From Ignavibacteria bacterium (lineage in GTDB: Bacteria; Bacteroidota; Ignavibacteria; UBA10030; SZUA-254), in contig JACOSY010000034.1 of NCBI GenBank assembly GCA_016178595.1, positions 62,001 through 126,000 of the forward strand: DNA of 64,000 bases, read 5' to 3'. Shown here piece by piece: positions 28,313 through 35,497 of this stretch. Each line of letters starts with the position of its first letter. Position 1 is the first letter of the stretch. Under the pieces are notes generated by a model. That model had not been told where the DNA came from and did no database searches. It worked only from the letters and a program-made list of their open reading frames with translations. The position numbers and the translations under genes were made by a program.

Positions 28313-28341
28313 AGTATACGAAAGCGTCTTCACAAAGTCAA
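28313..28341 (-). promoter_or_regulatory. Promoter of the aroF attenuator transcript
   Basis: Minus-strand -35 TTGACT (28336-28341), a 17-bp spacer and -10 TATACT (28313-28318). The predicted start point, about 7 nt downstream, coincides with the A of the leader-peptide ATG at 28306. Confidence 0.85.
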
Positions 28342-28622
28342 CTTTAATGCCGAGAGTAGAAGACGGCAACTTGCCGTCGTGCCCCGCTACGTTTGCCGAC
28401 TGGTAGTCGGCTACTACGCTTCCATATCCGGCGTAGAGTCCTGTCCTTGACCAGACTTCTCTTGAACACTCTTATTGTCATGTCCGCATGTCTTAAGCGG
28501 GCATCCAGAAATAAGCCCTCTTTGGATTCCCGATAGGAACATTCGGGAATGACAATTCTTTTTCATTTCATGCCTTCATGCGTTAAGCAGATATCCCTTT
28601 ATCCATTAATCTGCTGTGAGTT
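28342..28622. repeat. Gene-free stretch with REP-like hairpins
   Basis: Contains AGACGGCAACTTGCCGTC (28361-28378), a GCCGACTGGTAGTCGGC hairpin (about 28394-28410), and ATTCCCGATAGGAACATTCGGGAAT-type arms (ATTCCCGA / TTCGGGAAT, 28526-28550). The first two resemble hairpins at 30.57-30.69 kb. No ORF is supported. Confidence 0.65.
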
Positions 28623-29210
28623 TTACTTTATCAGCATCATCTTCTTCACCTCGGTGAATCTCTGCGCCGGAGTTCCGTCCTCATCCGGTATTCCTTCTGC
28701 AACAATCCGGTAGAAGTAAACGCCGGATGCAATCGGGGACGCGTCGAACTTCACGTCTTGTTGACCATCCTCCATCGACTCGTGATCCAGCAGTGTCCTT
28801 ACTTCCTGACCGAGCATGTTGTAGATCTTCAATGTCACCAATGCCGGATCCGGCAGTTCGAACTGGATTGTTGTTGTTGGATTGAACGGGTTGGGATAGT
28901 TTTGATCGAGCCGGTAGGTGAGCGGTGTTTCGATCAACCCGCTTTTCTCGGCCTGGTCCTGGTTGAGAATTGACGCTGCGGCAGAGCTCTCCGTCGAGTA
29001 GAGGAGAACCCGGCCGGAGGTTTCAAAGGCACCGCCGGTCATCGTATAGAGGATTGGAGTATTGACTCCATCAGCATTGAGTTCCTCGGTTTCGGCTGAC
29101 TCTTCCTCGATCTCTGAGCTTGTAGTCTGATCCACCCTTGAGGCTTGCGCGTAGAGCATCTGACTGCAGAGCCAGTACAACAGTGCTATCACAAGAATTC
29201 TTGGTTTCAT
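28623..29210 (-). CDS. Small T9SS-sorted secreted protein
   Basis: 195 residues from ATG 29210, chosen because AGGA lies 8 nt upstream and the next residues (M-K-P-R-I-L-V-I-A-L-L-Y-W ... L-Y-A-Q) form a signal peptide; the open frame upstream to 29462 runs through a palindrome and is noise. The mature part is a short acidic linker (E-I-E-E-E-S-A-E-T-E-E) followed almost at once by a T9SS sorting domain (L-D-Q-N-Y-P-N-P-F-N-P ... I-Y-N-M-L-G-Q ... G-V-Y-F-Y-R-I). With barely 80 residues of cargo it may act as a small surface or cell-envelope peptide. It follows the DUF1566-like gene, separated by a large hairpin. Confidence 0.75.
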   Translation of the reverse strand: MKPRILVIALLYWLCSQMLYAQASRVDQTTSSEIEEESAETEELNADGVNTPILYTMTGGAFETSGRVLLYSTESSAAASILNQDQAEKSGLIETPLTYRLDQNYPNPFNPTTTIQFELPDPALVTLKIYNMLGQEVRTLLDHESMEDGQQDVKFDASPIASGVYFYRIVAEGIPDEDGTPAQRFTEVKKMMLIK

Positions 29211-29234
29211 GGTCATATCCTTTTCTTTTATTTG

Positions 29235-29301
29235 CTGGGAGGGAGTTCCAACTCCCGACCTGTACGTGGCTACCCAGGTCGGGAGTAGAACTCCCTCCCA
29301 G
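29235..29301. repeat. Large imperfect palindrome
   Basis: CTGGGAGGGAGTTC and GAACTCCCTCCCAG form perfect 14-bp outer arms; inner arms ACTCCCGACCTG / CAGGTCGGGAGT extend the structure to about 26 paired bases with an 11-nt loop. It lies between two secreted-protein genes and could insulate or stabilise their mRNAs. Confidence 0.85.
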
Positions 29302-29316
29302 AGTCTAGCTAAATAG

Positions 29317-30297
29317 TTAAAAAGCCCGAACAGCACGTACGTAGTATGCGCCGTTCTTACTGGCGTAGTTCTGGGTTCCATTGAGGAAGTCCTGGTACCC
29401 CGCGCCGTTGGAATTGAGCTGCGTAGAACTCCAATAGTAGTTGTCAGCAAAACCGCCAACAACGGCTTTTTGCAAATACAATAAATTCAACTCGTACTTT
29501 GATGGCAGATACCAATCGCCATAAGTAACCCCATCAACGGTAACGGAATATTCGTTGCAAACTCTGGCAGCATAGGTAGAGCCATCTCCATATCCCTGAT
29601 TGGCTATAATGATAGCTGTATTTGCTTTACCAGCTCCCACTCCATCCGCATTAGCCATTGTGTAGGTATAAGTACCTGCATACCATCTCATGTTCGTACT
29701 TTGATCTGCAGTTGCTGCTATCAATCCATGCTGACCACTAGCGTCGACGTAAAATACAATGCCGCCACCGTAGCTCTCACCTATGTAATGAGCTCCTTTT
29801 AAGGCAATATCGGCGGTATGGCTTGCGCGCACGCTGTCTGGAGGTGCCGGAAGATGTCGCACATAGTTTGAGCTGTCGGCGCTCAGCGCATACGGCACGC
29901 TTGTGAACTGTACGCGGGCGAGCGGGAACGGATAGCTAATGTGCGTCTCGGGTCCTCCATTGATAGTTACTTTCAGCCAATTCAACACGCCAAAATTGCT
30001 GGCGAGCTGTCCGGAAGGAGTTCCATTCTCTCCAATCGTGACAACATAGATGCCGTTTTTATCTGCCGTCACGCTGTCGCTCTCGGAATACAGAAGGTTG
30101 CCCGCTGCCGCATCGTCGAAGAACTCAAACGTCAGCTTATACCTTCCTTTTTTTACGGGTTTTGTTTTCCCGTGCGAGTCGAGGTAGGTGAGGGCTCCTT
30201 GGTAAGAAATCTTATGTGGCGGCCCCGGAATTTGCGCATGCAGTATCCCTTGAAGAGCGATGGCGCAAATGACGAACAGTACAAAAAAGTGTTTCAT
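29317..30297 (-). CDS. Secreted protein with C-terminal DUF1566/Lcl-like domain
   Basis: 326 residues with a signal peptide ending H-A-Q. Residues ~25-140 match the N-terminal domain often seen in Ignavibacteria-type surface proteins (I-S-Y-Q-G-A-L-T, F-F-D-D-A, V-P-Y-A-L-S-A-D). Residues ~170-326 are a DUF1566-like C-type-lectin-related domain: G-G-G-I-V-F-Y-V-D, W-Y-L-P-S-K-Y-E-L-N-L-L-Y, Y-Y-W-S-S-T, Y-Y-V-R-A-V-R. There is no T9SS domain. The role is probably surface recognition or structure, but unproven. It is preceded by a hairpin and followed by the small T9SS protein. Confidence 0.78.
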   Translation of the reverse strand: MKHFFVLFVICAIALQGILHAQIPGPPHKISYQGALTYLDSHGKTKPVKKGRYKLTFEFFDDAAAGNLLYSESDSVTADKNGIYVVTIGENGTPSGQLASNFGVLNWLKVTINGGPETHISYPFPLARVQFTSVPYALSADSSNYVRHLPAPPDSVRASHTADIALKGAHYIGESYGGGIVFYVDASGQHGLIAATADQSTNMRWYAGTYTYTMANADGVGAGKANTAIIIANQGYGDGSTYAARVCNEYSVTVDGVTYGDWYLPSKYELNLLYLQKAVVGGFADNYYWSSTQLNSNGAGYQDFLNGTQNYASKNGAYYVRAVRAF

Positions 30298-30692
30298 GAT
30301 ATTACTCCAAAAATCATGTGAGTGGTGGATTGGTGATTGAGATCTCTAAGTGATGATACCATCGTATTGCTCAGCCAGCTAAAAATACAAAACCCGTAGT
30401 CTGAAACATTCCTGCGAATATTCCGGACTACGGGCTCGTAAGTGAACCGTTGCTTACCCGCGCTCAAGCGCAAGATTGTTAAAGATATGGGTGTTACATG
30501 ATGAGATAAATGTAGGAAATTTGGGAGATATTGTCAACTCGTGAGGGGGCGGAATCCAATAAGCATTTCCAGCGTAGTAGACGGCTACCAGCCGTCGGCG
30601 CGTATCCGGAGTTGCCAAGCGGTAGTCGCGGACTTTACGTTCGCGTACCAAGATTGCGCGACCATAAAGGTCGCGGCTACCACCATTCTCTG
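30298..30692. other. Gene-free stretch with hairpins between msrB and the DUF1566-like gene
   Basis: Besides the hairpin at 30380-30435 it carries GACGGCTACCAGCCGTC (about 30579-30595) and GCGACCATAAAGGTCGC (30658-30674), both of the REP-like type also seen near 28.4 kb. The open frame 30454-30696 runs over these and is not credible as a gene. Confidence 0.6.
30380..30435 (-). terminator. Possible intrinsic terminator
   Basis: On the minus strand CCCGTAGTC and GACTACGGG pair perfectly (30427-30435 with 30394-30402), followed by UUUUGUAUUUUU. It could end the msrB transcript or act in the leader of the DUF1566-like gene. Confidence 0.55.
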
Positions 30693-31217
30693 TCACTTTT
30701 TCTTTTCGAACTTCAACGCGGCGGAATTGATGCAGTATCGCAACCCCGTCGGCTCGGGGCCATCGTCAAAAACATGACCGAGGTGCGCTTTGCACCGGCT
30801 GCACATGACTTCGGTGCGAGCCATTCCGTAACTGTTGTCTGTCTCCACCTCTACGTTCGAAGTATCGATCGGTTGATAGAAACTTGGCCAACCTGTTCCC
30901 GATTCAAATTTCGTATTCGAGTTGAACAGCGGTTCACCGCAACAGACACATCTGTACACACCCGTGTCGTGATTATTCCAATACTCGCCCGTGAACGCGC
31001 GCTCGGTTCCTTTCTTTCTGGTGACATCGTACTGCATCGGCGTCAATTGTTTCTGCCACTCGCTATCGGGCTTCGTTATCTTTGTCATCTTATACTCCTT
31101 CCTTACTTTTGTATCCCGTTGCGCCGTTTTTCCGGAATTTTTCTGGCCGTTCCCTGAATCGGCTTGTTGGCACGTCCAGGTTGTTACGACTACCAGTATG
31201 TAAGCAAGAACTCGCAT
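30693..31217 (-). CDS. msrB: Peptide-methionine (R)-S-oxide reductase MsrB
   Basis: 174 residues from ATG 31217. The MsrB domain (residues ~44-174) has two CxxC zinc pairs (C-V-C-C-G and C-S-R-C), S-G-T-G-W-P-S-F, and the catalytic region [11 protein letters not shown]. It reduces Met-R-sulfoxide in proteins. The first ~30 residues look like an export signal with a Cys (T-T-W-T-C-Q-Q) resembling a relaxed lipobox, giving a periplasmic form. However AAGGAG stands 5 nt before an internal ATG at 31088 (M-T-K-I-T-K), whereas the outer ATG lacks an SD, so a 131-residue cytosolic form is at least as likely. Confidence 0.92.
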   Translation of the reverse strand: MRVLAYILVVVTTWTCQQADSGNGQKNSGKTAQRDTKVRKEYKMTKITKPDSEWQKQLTPMQYDVTRKKGTERAFTGEYWNNHDTGVYRCVCCGEPLFNSNTKFESGTGWPSFYQPIDTSNVEVETDNSYGMARTEVMCSRCKAHLGHVFDDGPEPTGLRYCINSAALKFEKKK

Positions 31218-31249
31218 AAGTTTGATATTGGAAGATACAGTAACGGTGA

Positions 31250-31395
31250 TTAAAATCCTAAACTCTAATTTCTAAATACGAAACAAATTCCAAGCACGAA
31301 ATCCAAAAAAATAAAAAACGTGTCGTCACTGTATTTTTAAGTTAGTTAGAATTTAGTATTTGTTTGGAATTTAGAAATTAGGATTTCGAATTTTA
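31250..31395. repeat. A+T-rich inverted repeat
   Basis: AATCCTAAACTCTAATTTCTAAAT near 31253-31276 and its counterpart GGAATTTAGAAATTAGGATT near 31370-31389 form an imperfect inverted repeat around a low-complexity core. The words resemble the TTTGGATTTTGG class seen at 11.85, 13.7 and 25.3 kb. No gene. Confidence 0.55.
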
Positions 31396-33261
31396 TTATC
31401 TGTACCCTTGTGCTTGCAAGTTGAATAACTCTGCATAGTGACCATTATACGCAAGAAGCTCTTCGTGTGTTCCTATCTCAAGAATTTCGCCTTTATCGAG
31501 AACAACAATTCGGTCGGCCATGCGCACAGTTGAGAAACGGTGCGAGATGAGAACGGCCATCTTGCCGAGTGTGAGTTCCGAGAAGCGCTGGAAGACCTCG
31601 TGCTCGGCTCGCGCATCGAGCGAAGCTGTCGGCTCGTCGAGGATCAGGAGTTGCGCATCGCGCATGTAGGCGCGGGCAAGCGCGACTTTCTGCCACTCGC
31701 CGTATGAGAGTTCCACTCCGTCCTTGAAACGCTTGCCAAGAATCTGATCGTACTTGTTGGGAAGATTTTCAATCACCGAGTCTGCAAGACTGCGGTGCGC
31801 AGATTCTTCGATGCGTGAACGATCCTCGCGTGCTTCGATCCTTCCGATCGCAATATTATCTGCTGCCGTCATCTGGTAATGCACGAAGTCTTGAAAGATG
31901 ATGCCGATTTCCTTGCGCAGATCGTTGAGATCGTATTCTCGTAAGTCATATCCATCCAGCAAGATTCGTCCTTCGGTGGGATCGTAGAATCGAGCGAGGA
32001 GTTTGACAAGAGTTGTTTTACCCGCGCCATTTTCGCCGACGAGCGCGAGCTTTTCACCAGCCTGAAGAGTAAAGGACAAATGTCGATTCGCCCATCGATC
32101 GGAATTGGGGTAGATGAAGCCGACATTCTCGAACGTGAAGCCTCGTCGGATCGGTCGGGGCAGCGATCGAGGGTTTTTGTGCGACTGTACACGCGGCGTG
32201 AGCGCGAAGAAATCGAACAAGTCGTTGAGGTAGAGCGCGCCTTCCGCCATCTGTGTAAAGCGCAAGAGCACGGCTTGCATCAAACTCTGAAGCCGGCTGA
32301 ACGATCCCGCAAGGAATGTGAGATCGCCAAGTGTAATGTTTCCAGTCACTGTTCGGATGATGATGAGAACGTACGCTGAATAGTAGCCGACTGTTCCCAC
32401 CATCATGAGAACCGTTCCCCATGTTGCGCGGCGCATCGCGATGGAACGATTCGTCTTGTAGAATTCATCCGACAACTTCTTGTACCGATCTGCCAGGAAA
32501 TTCGAGAGGCCGAAGATTTTCACTTCCTTTGCCGTCTCGTCACTGGCGCCGGTGTAGCGAAGCATGTCCAGCTCGCGGCGCTCCGGCGTCCACTTCCGCA
32601 TGAAGGAATAGGTCTTGGCATTGAAGTGCGCCTCGCCAAGAAACGCCGGCACGAGCGCAACAAAGAGAAGCACGATGAGCCACGGGTTGAATGCGATAAG
32701 TCCCACGGCGAGGAACGCCATTGAGATGACATCCTGAACCTGACTAAGAGTTTGCGACATGAGCGCCGTCCTGCCAACAGTTTGCTGACGTGCTCGCTCA
32801 AGCTTGTCGTAGAAGGTGGAATCTTCGAAGTGATAGAGATCGAGCCGGGCGGCTTGTGCCATCAACCGAAGGGATGTCTTGTTTGAGAACTGATCTCCTA
32901 ACAGACTATCGATCAGCGCGGTAACTCTGCCGAATGTATCGGCAAGAAGAATGACGACGAACTCGGCGCCGACGTACAGCCACAAACGCGAGAAGTCTCT
33001 TGTTCCTTCCGCGCCGATGAGGTGAACGATCTCGTTGATGATGAGCTTGCCGATATAAAGCGTTACGACCGGAACCGCGGCGCGAACGATGCGTAACATG
33101 AGGTTCGCCACCGTCATCCACTTGCTCGTTTGCCAGATCAGTGAGAAGAGTTTGGGGAGATTGCCAAGCGCGGCGAAGCGCTCTTTGAGCGTGAGGAGCG
33201 GTTTGCCGTCCTTCTGGGGAGGTTTGGACCTGAAAGACGAGAAGAACGAAGAGAGAAGCAT
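31396..33261 (-). CDS. ABC transporter, fused permease and ATPase (type I exporter)
   Basis: 621 residues. About six membrane segments occupy residues ~50-350; the nucleotide-binding domain has Walker A G-E-N-G-A-G-K-T-T near residue 411, Q-loop I-I-F-Q-D-F, signature L-S-Y-G-E-W-Q in place of the usual L-S-G-G-Q, Walker B L-L-I-L-D-E-P and the H-loop I-S-H-R-F. A half-transporter working as a homodimer, substrate unknown (drug, lipid or peptide). The degenerate signature is typical of a subset of these exporters. It lies 27 bp downstream of tyrS on the same strand. Confidence 0.87.
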   Translation of the reverse strand: MLLSSFFSSFRSKPPQKDGKPLLTLKERFAALGNLPKLFSLIWQTSKWMTVANLMLRIVRAAVPVVTLYIGKLIINEIVHLIGAEGTRDFSRLWLYVGAEFVVILLADTFGRVTALIDSLLGDQFSNKTSLRLMAQAARLDLYHFEDSTFYDKLERARQQTVGRTALMSQTLSQVQDVISMAFLAVGLIAFNPWLIVLLFVALVPAFLGEAHFNAKTYSFMRKWTPERRELDMLRYTGASDETAKEVKIFGLSNFLADRYKKLSDEFYKTNRSIAMRRATWGTVLMMVGTVGYYSAYVLIIIRTVTGNITLGDLTFLAGSFSRLQSLMQAVLLRFTQMAEGALYLNDLFDFFALTPRVQSHKNPRSLPRPIRRGFTFENVGFIYPNSDRWANRHLSFTLQAGEKLALVGENGAGKTTLVKLLARFYDPTEGRILLDGYDLREYDLNDLRKEIGIIFQDFVHYQMTAADNIAIGRIEAREDRSRIEESAHRSLADSVIENLPNKYDQILGKRFKDGVELSYGEWQKVALARAYMRDAQLLILDEPTASLDARAEHEVFQRFSELTLGKMAVLISHRFSTVRMADRIVVLDKGEILEIGTHEELLAYNGHYAELFNLQAQGYR

Positions 33262-33288
33262 TACTTTATGTTCTCAACACATCAAACA

Positions 33289-34563
33289 TCAACGCACCCT
33301 CACCAAAAAATAATTCCTTCCGCCCTTCCTCAGCACGAGGAACTTGCCGTGGATGGTATCGTTCATCGTCACTTTGCGCGCCACGTCTCCGCAGCGGATG
33401 TTGTTGATGTAAATCCCTCCGCCTTCAATCGCGCGGCGGGCTTCACCTTTGGATTTTGCGACTCCAGCATGAATGACCAAATCCACCAGAGGTAATCCAT
33501 CACTCCTCAATTGATCCTTTGAGATTTGATTGGAAGGTACGTCGCTGAAAATATCGAGCAGCTCACTCTCGCTGACTCCAGTGATTTCACCGCCGAAGAA
33601 GATCTGCGATGCCTTCATTGTTTGGGCAAGTGCGCTTTCGCCATGGACAGTACGCGTTACTTCCTGCGCCAACACCTTTTGCGCCTCGCGCTTCTCAGGC
33701 GAAGTCTTCAGCGAATTCTCCAACTCATCAATCTTCTCTTTCGGAAGAAGCGTAAAAAACCTGAGGTACTTACTCACGTCGCGATCATCCGTATTAAACC
33801 AGTATTGGTAGAACTTGTACGGCGATGTCCGATTCGCATCGAGCCAAATCGTCCCGCTCTCTGTCTTGCCGAATTTTATGCCAGTCGATGTTGTGATGAG
33901 ATGAAACACAATCCCATGCGCTTCGACGCTGCGGAGCCGACGAATAAGATCGACTCCTGCGACGATATTGCCCCACTGGTCGCTGCCGCCCATCTGCAGC
34001 GTACACTTGTGGCGATCATAGAGTTCAAGGAAGTCGAACGCCTGGAGCAACGAGTAGCTGAACTCCGTAAACGACATCCCTTGTTCCTGCTCGATTCTAT
34101 TTTTCACGGAATCCCTGGCGAGCATTTCGTTCACGGAAAAATGCTTTCCGACATCGCGCAGGAATTCCATCATCGAAAGCTTCGTGAGCCAATCGGCATT
34201 GTTCACTAACTTTGCCGGATTCGTCTTCGCGTTGAAATCAAGGAACTGCGCGAGTTGTTTTTTTATCCCCTCAAGATTCGCTTCGATGTCTTCCTTGCTC
34301 AAAAGTTTTCGCTCTTGCACCTTTCCGCTTGGATCACCGATCATGCCGGTGCCGCCGCCGGCAATGGCGATGGGGATATGTCCGCCGCGCTGCAGATGCA
34401 CCAAACCCATGATCGGCAAGAGTGAGCCGACGTGGAGGCTCGACGCCGTCGGATCGAAGCCAACGTAACCCGCGACAGAATGCTTTGCGAGATGCTCTTC
34501 AACACCCTGCGTGTGTGAGTGAATGAATCCCCGCCACTGAAGTTCCTGAAAAAAATTTTGCAT
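33289..34563 (-). CDS. tyrS: Tyrosyl-tRNA synthetase
   Basis: 424 residues from ATG 34563, with AAAGGAA upstream; the extra 20 codons to 34623 are not family-like. Class I landmarks: Y-V-G-F-D-P-T-A-S-S-L-H-V-G (HIGH equivalent), the substrate pocket Q-M-G-G-S-D-Q-W-G-N, K-F-G-K-T (KMSKS equivalent), and a C-terminal S4 RNA-binding domain (residues ~360-424). It charges tRNA-Tyr, one of the two species that probably gate the aroF attenuator. Confidence 0.95.
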   Translation of the reverse strand: MQNFFQELQWRGFIHSHTQGVEEHLAKHSVAGYVGFDPTASSLHVGSLLPIMGLVHLQRGGHIPIAIAGGGTGMIGDPSGKVQERKLLSKEDIEANLEGIKKQLAQFLDFNAKTNPAKLVNNADWLTKLSMMEFLRDVGKHFSVNEMLARDSVKNRIEQEQGMSFTEFSYSLLQAFDFLELYDRHKCTLQMGGSDQWGNIVAGVDLIRRLRSVEAHGIVFHLITTSTGIKFGKTESGTIWLDANRTSPYKFYQYWFNTDDRDVSKYLRFFTLLPKEKIDELENSLKTSPEKREAQKVLAQEVTRTVHGESALAQTMKASQIFFGGEITGVSESELLDIFSDVPSNQISKDQLRSDGLPLVDLVIHAGVAKSKGEARRAIEGGGIYINNIRCGDVARKVTMNDTIHGKFLVLRKGGRNYFLVRVR

Positions 34564-34875
34564 TCGATTCCTTTGAGTGTTGTAACGATCAGATGTATCG
34601 CACTGTTTGGACTCAACCCCCACCCTACCCTCCCCCTTCTCTAAACTTAGAGAAGGGGGAGGGAATGGGCGGAGGATGAGTTCCGTAAGACACTACTGTT
34701 GCAAACAATCGTAGTCATTCTCGCATAACATCACAGACTAAGATCGGAGAACAAGTTACCACCTTATGGCTGAAAAATCAAGAAATGACAACGATCAATA
34801 ATCCAACAAAATAGTCTTGTATCTCTCTCCAAAATGTCTTATCTTTCCACTCGAAAAATTTGAGTGCCATAACCT
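34564..34875. repeat. Gene-free stretch with a 36-bp palindrome
   Basis: At 34628-34663 CCCTCCCCCTTCTCTAA and TTAGAGAAGGGGGAGGG pair, followed by GGAGGATGAGTTCCG and AAGACACTACTG, the latter similar to the MITE end at 44.9 kb. It is the same family as 9715-9741. The rest is the 5' region of the plus-strand membrane gene and of tyrS. Confidence 0.7.
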
Positions 34876-35496
34876 ATGCATATCGACCGCATGCCACTGC
34901 TTGAAGAAGAGCAGAAGCTTCCTCAGCGAAAGCTGCTCATCGTCGGAATTCCATCATTCATCATCGCGCTCGCTCTTTCACTGCTCATCCATCAATGGGC
35001 GCACGTTGTCGTGTTCAAACATGCGTGCGGAGCCGATGCGATGCGGCTGATCAGAATAATGGACTTGAACGGCACGCACACCGGATGTCCGCTCTCGTCG
35101 CTGGCCGGCACCGCAGCCACATTTTGCCTGGCGCTGGCATCCTTCGCGCTGTACATGCGTTTCCCGCACAGTCTCTTCCTCGGATCGATGGCATTCATCA
35201 ATGCCATTCTTCGTCTGCCGGAAGCGGTCACCGTCTTCTTCCAGCTGCTTGTCAACAGAAAAGCGAGCGTGAATGTCGATGAGAGCGCTGCAGTTGCGCT
35301 TCTGCGGTTGCAGGATCCCGCTGCGGCGACAGTCATTCTGTGTTTCTTTTCCCTCACGATCTTCTTCCTCGCAGTGACGATCATTCACGACACGCGGATG
35401 GTCCCCAAGAAGTGGGCGATCGCGCTCGGGCTTTTCATCGTCATGATTCCGCTGGAGAGTTTGCTCTGGCGGTTGATTGTTCCGATGATAGGTTGA
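34876..35496 (+). CDS. Multi-pass membrane protein, degenerate M50-like
   Basis: 206 residues with about four to five membrane segments (e.g. I-P-S-F-I-I-A-L-A-L-S-L-L-I, A-A-T-F-C-L-A-L-A-S-F-A-L-Y, V-I-L-C-F-F-S-L-T-I-F-F). The first segment ends L-I-H-Q-W-A-H-V-V-V-F, which has the placing of the H-E-x-x-H zinc motif of site-2 protease-like (M50) proteins but with Gln for the catalytic Glu. No other protease motif is certain. Convergent with hpnE (1-bp gap). Function unknown; a non-enzymatic relative of M50 peptidases is one possibility. Confidence 0.6.
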   Translation: MHIDRMPLLEEEQKLPQRKLLIVGIPSFIIALALSLLIHQWAHVVVFKHACGADAMRLIRIMDLNGTHTGCPLSSLAGTAATFCLALASFALYMRFPHSLFLGSMAFINAILRLPEAVTVFFQLLVNRKASVNVDESAAVALLRLQDPAAATVILCFFSLTIFFLAVTIIHDTRMVPKKWAIALGLFIVMIPLESLLWRLIVPMIG

Positions 35497-35497
35497 G

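Noticed and set aside
28169-28341. T-box riboswitch before aroF
   Set aside because: No T-box consensus and no specifier loop; the leader ORF with Tyr/Phe codons and paired arms explains the region better.
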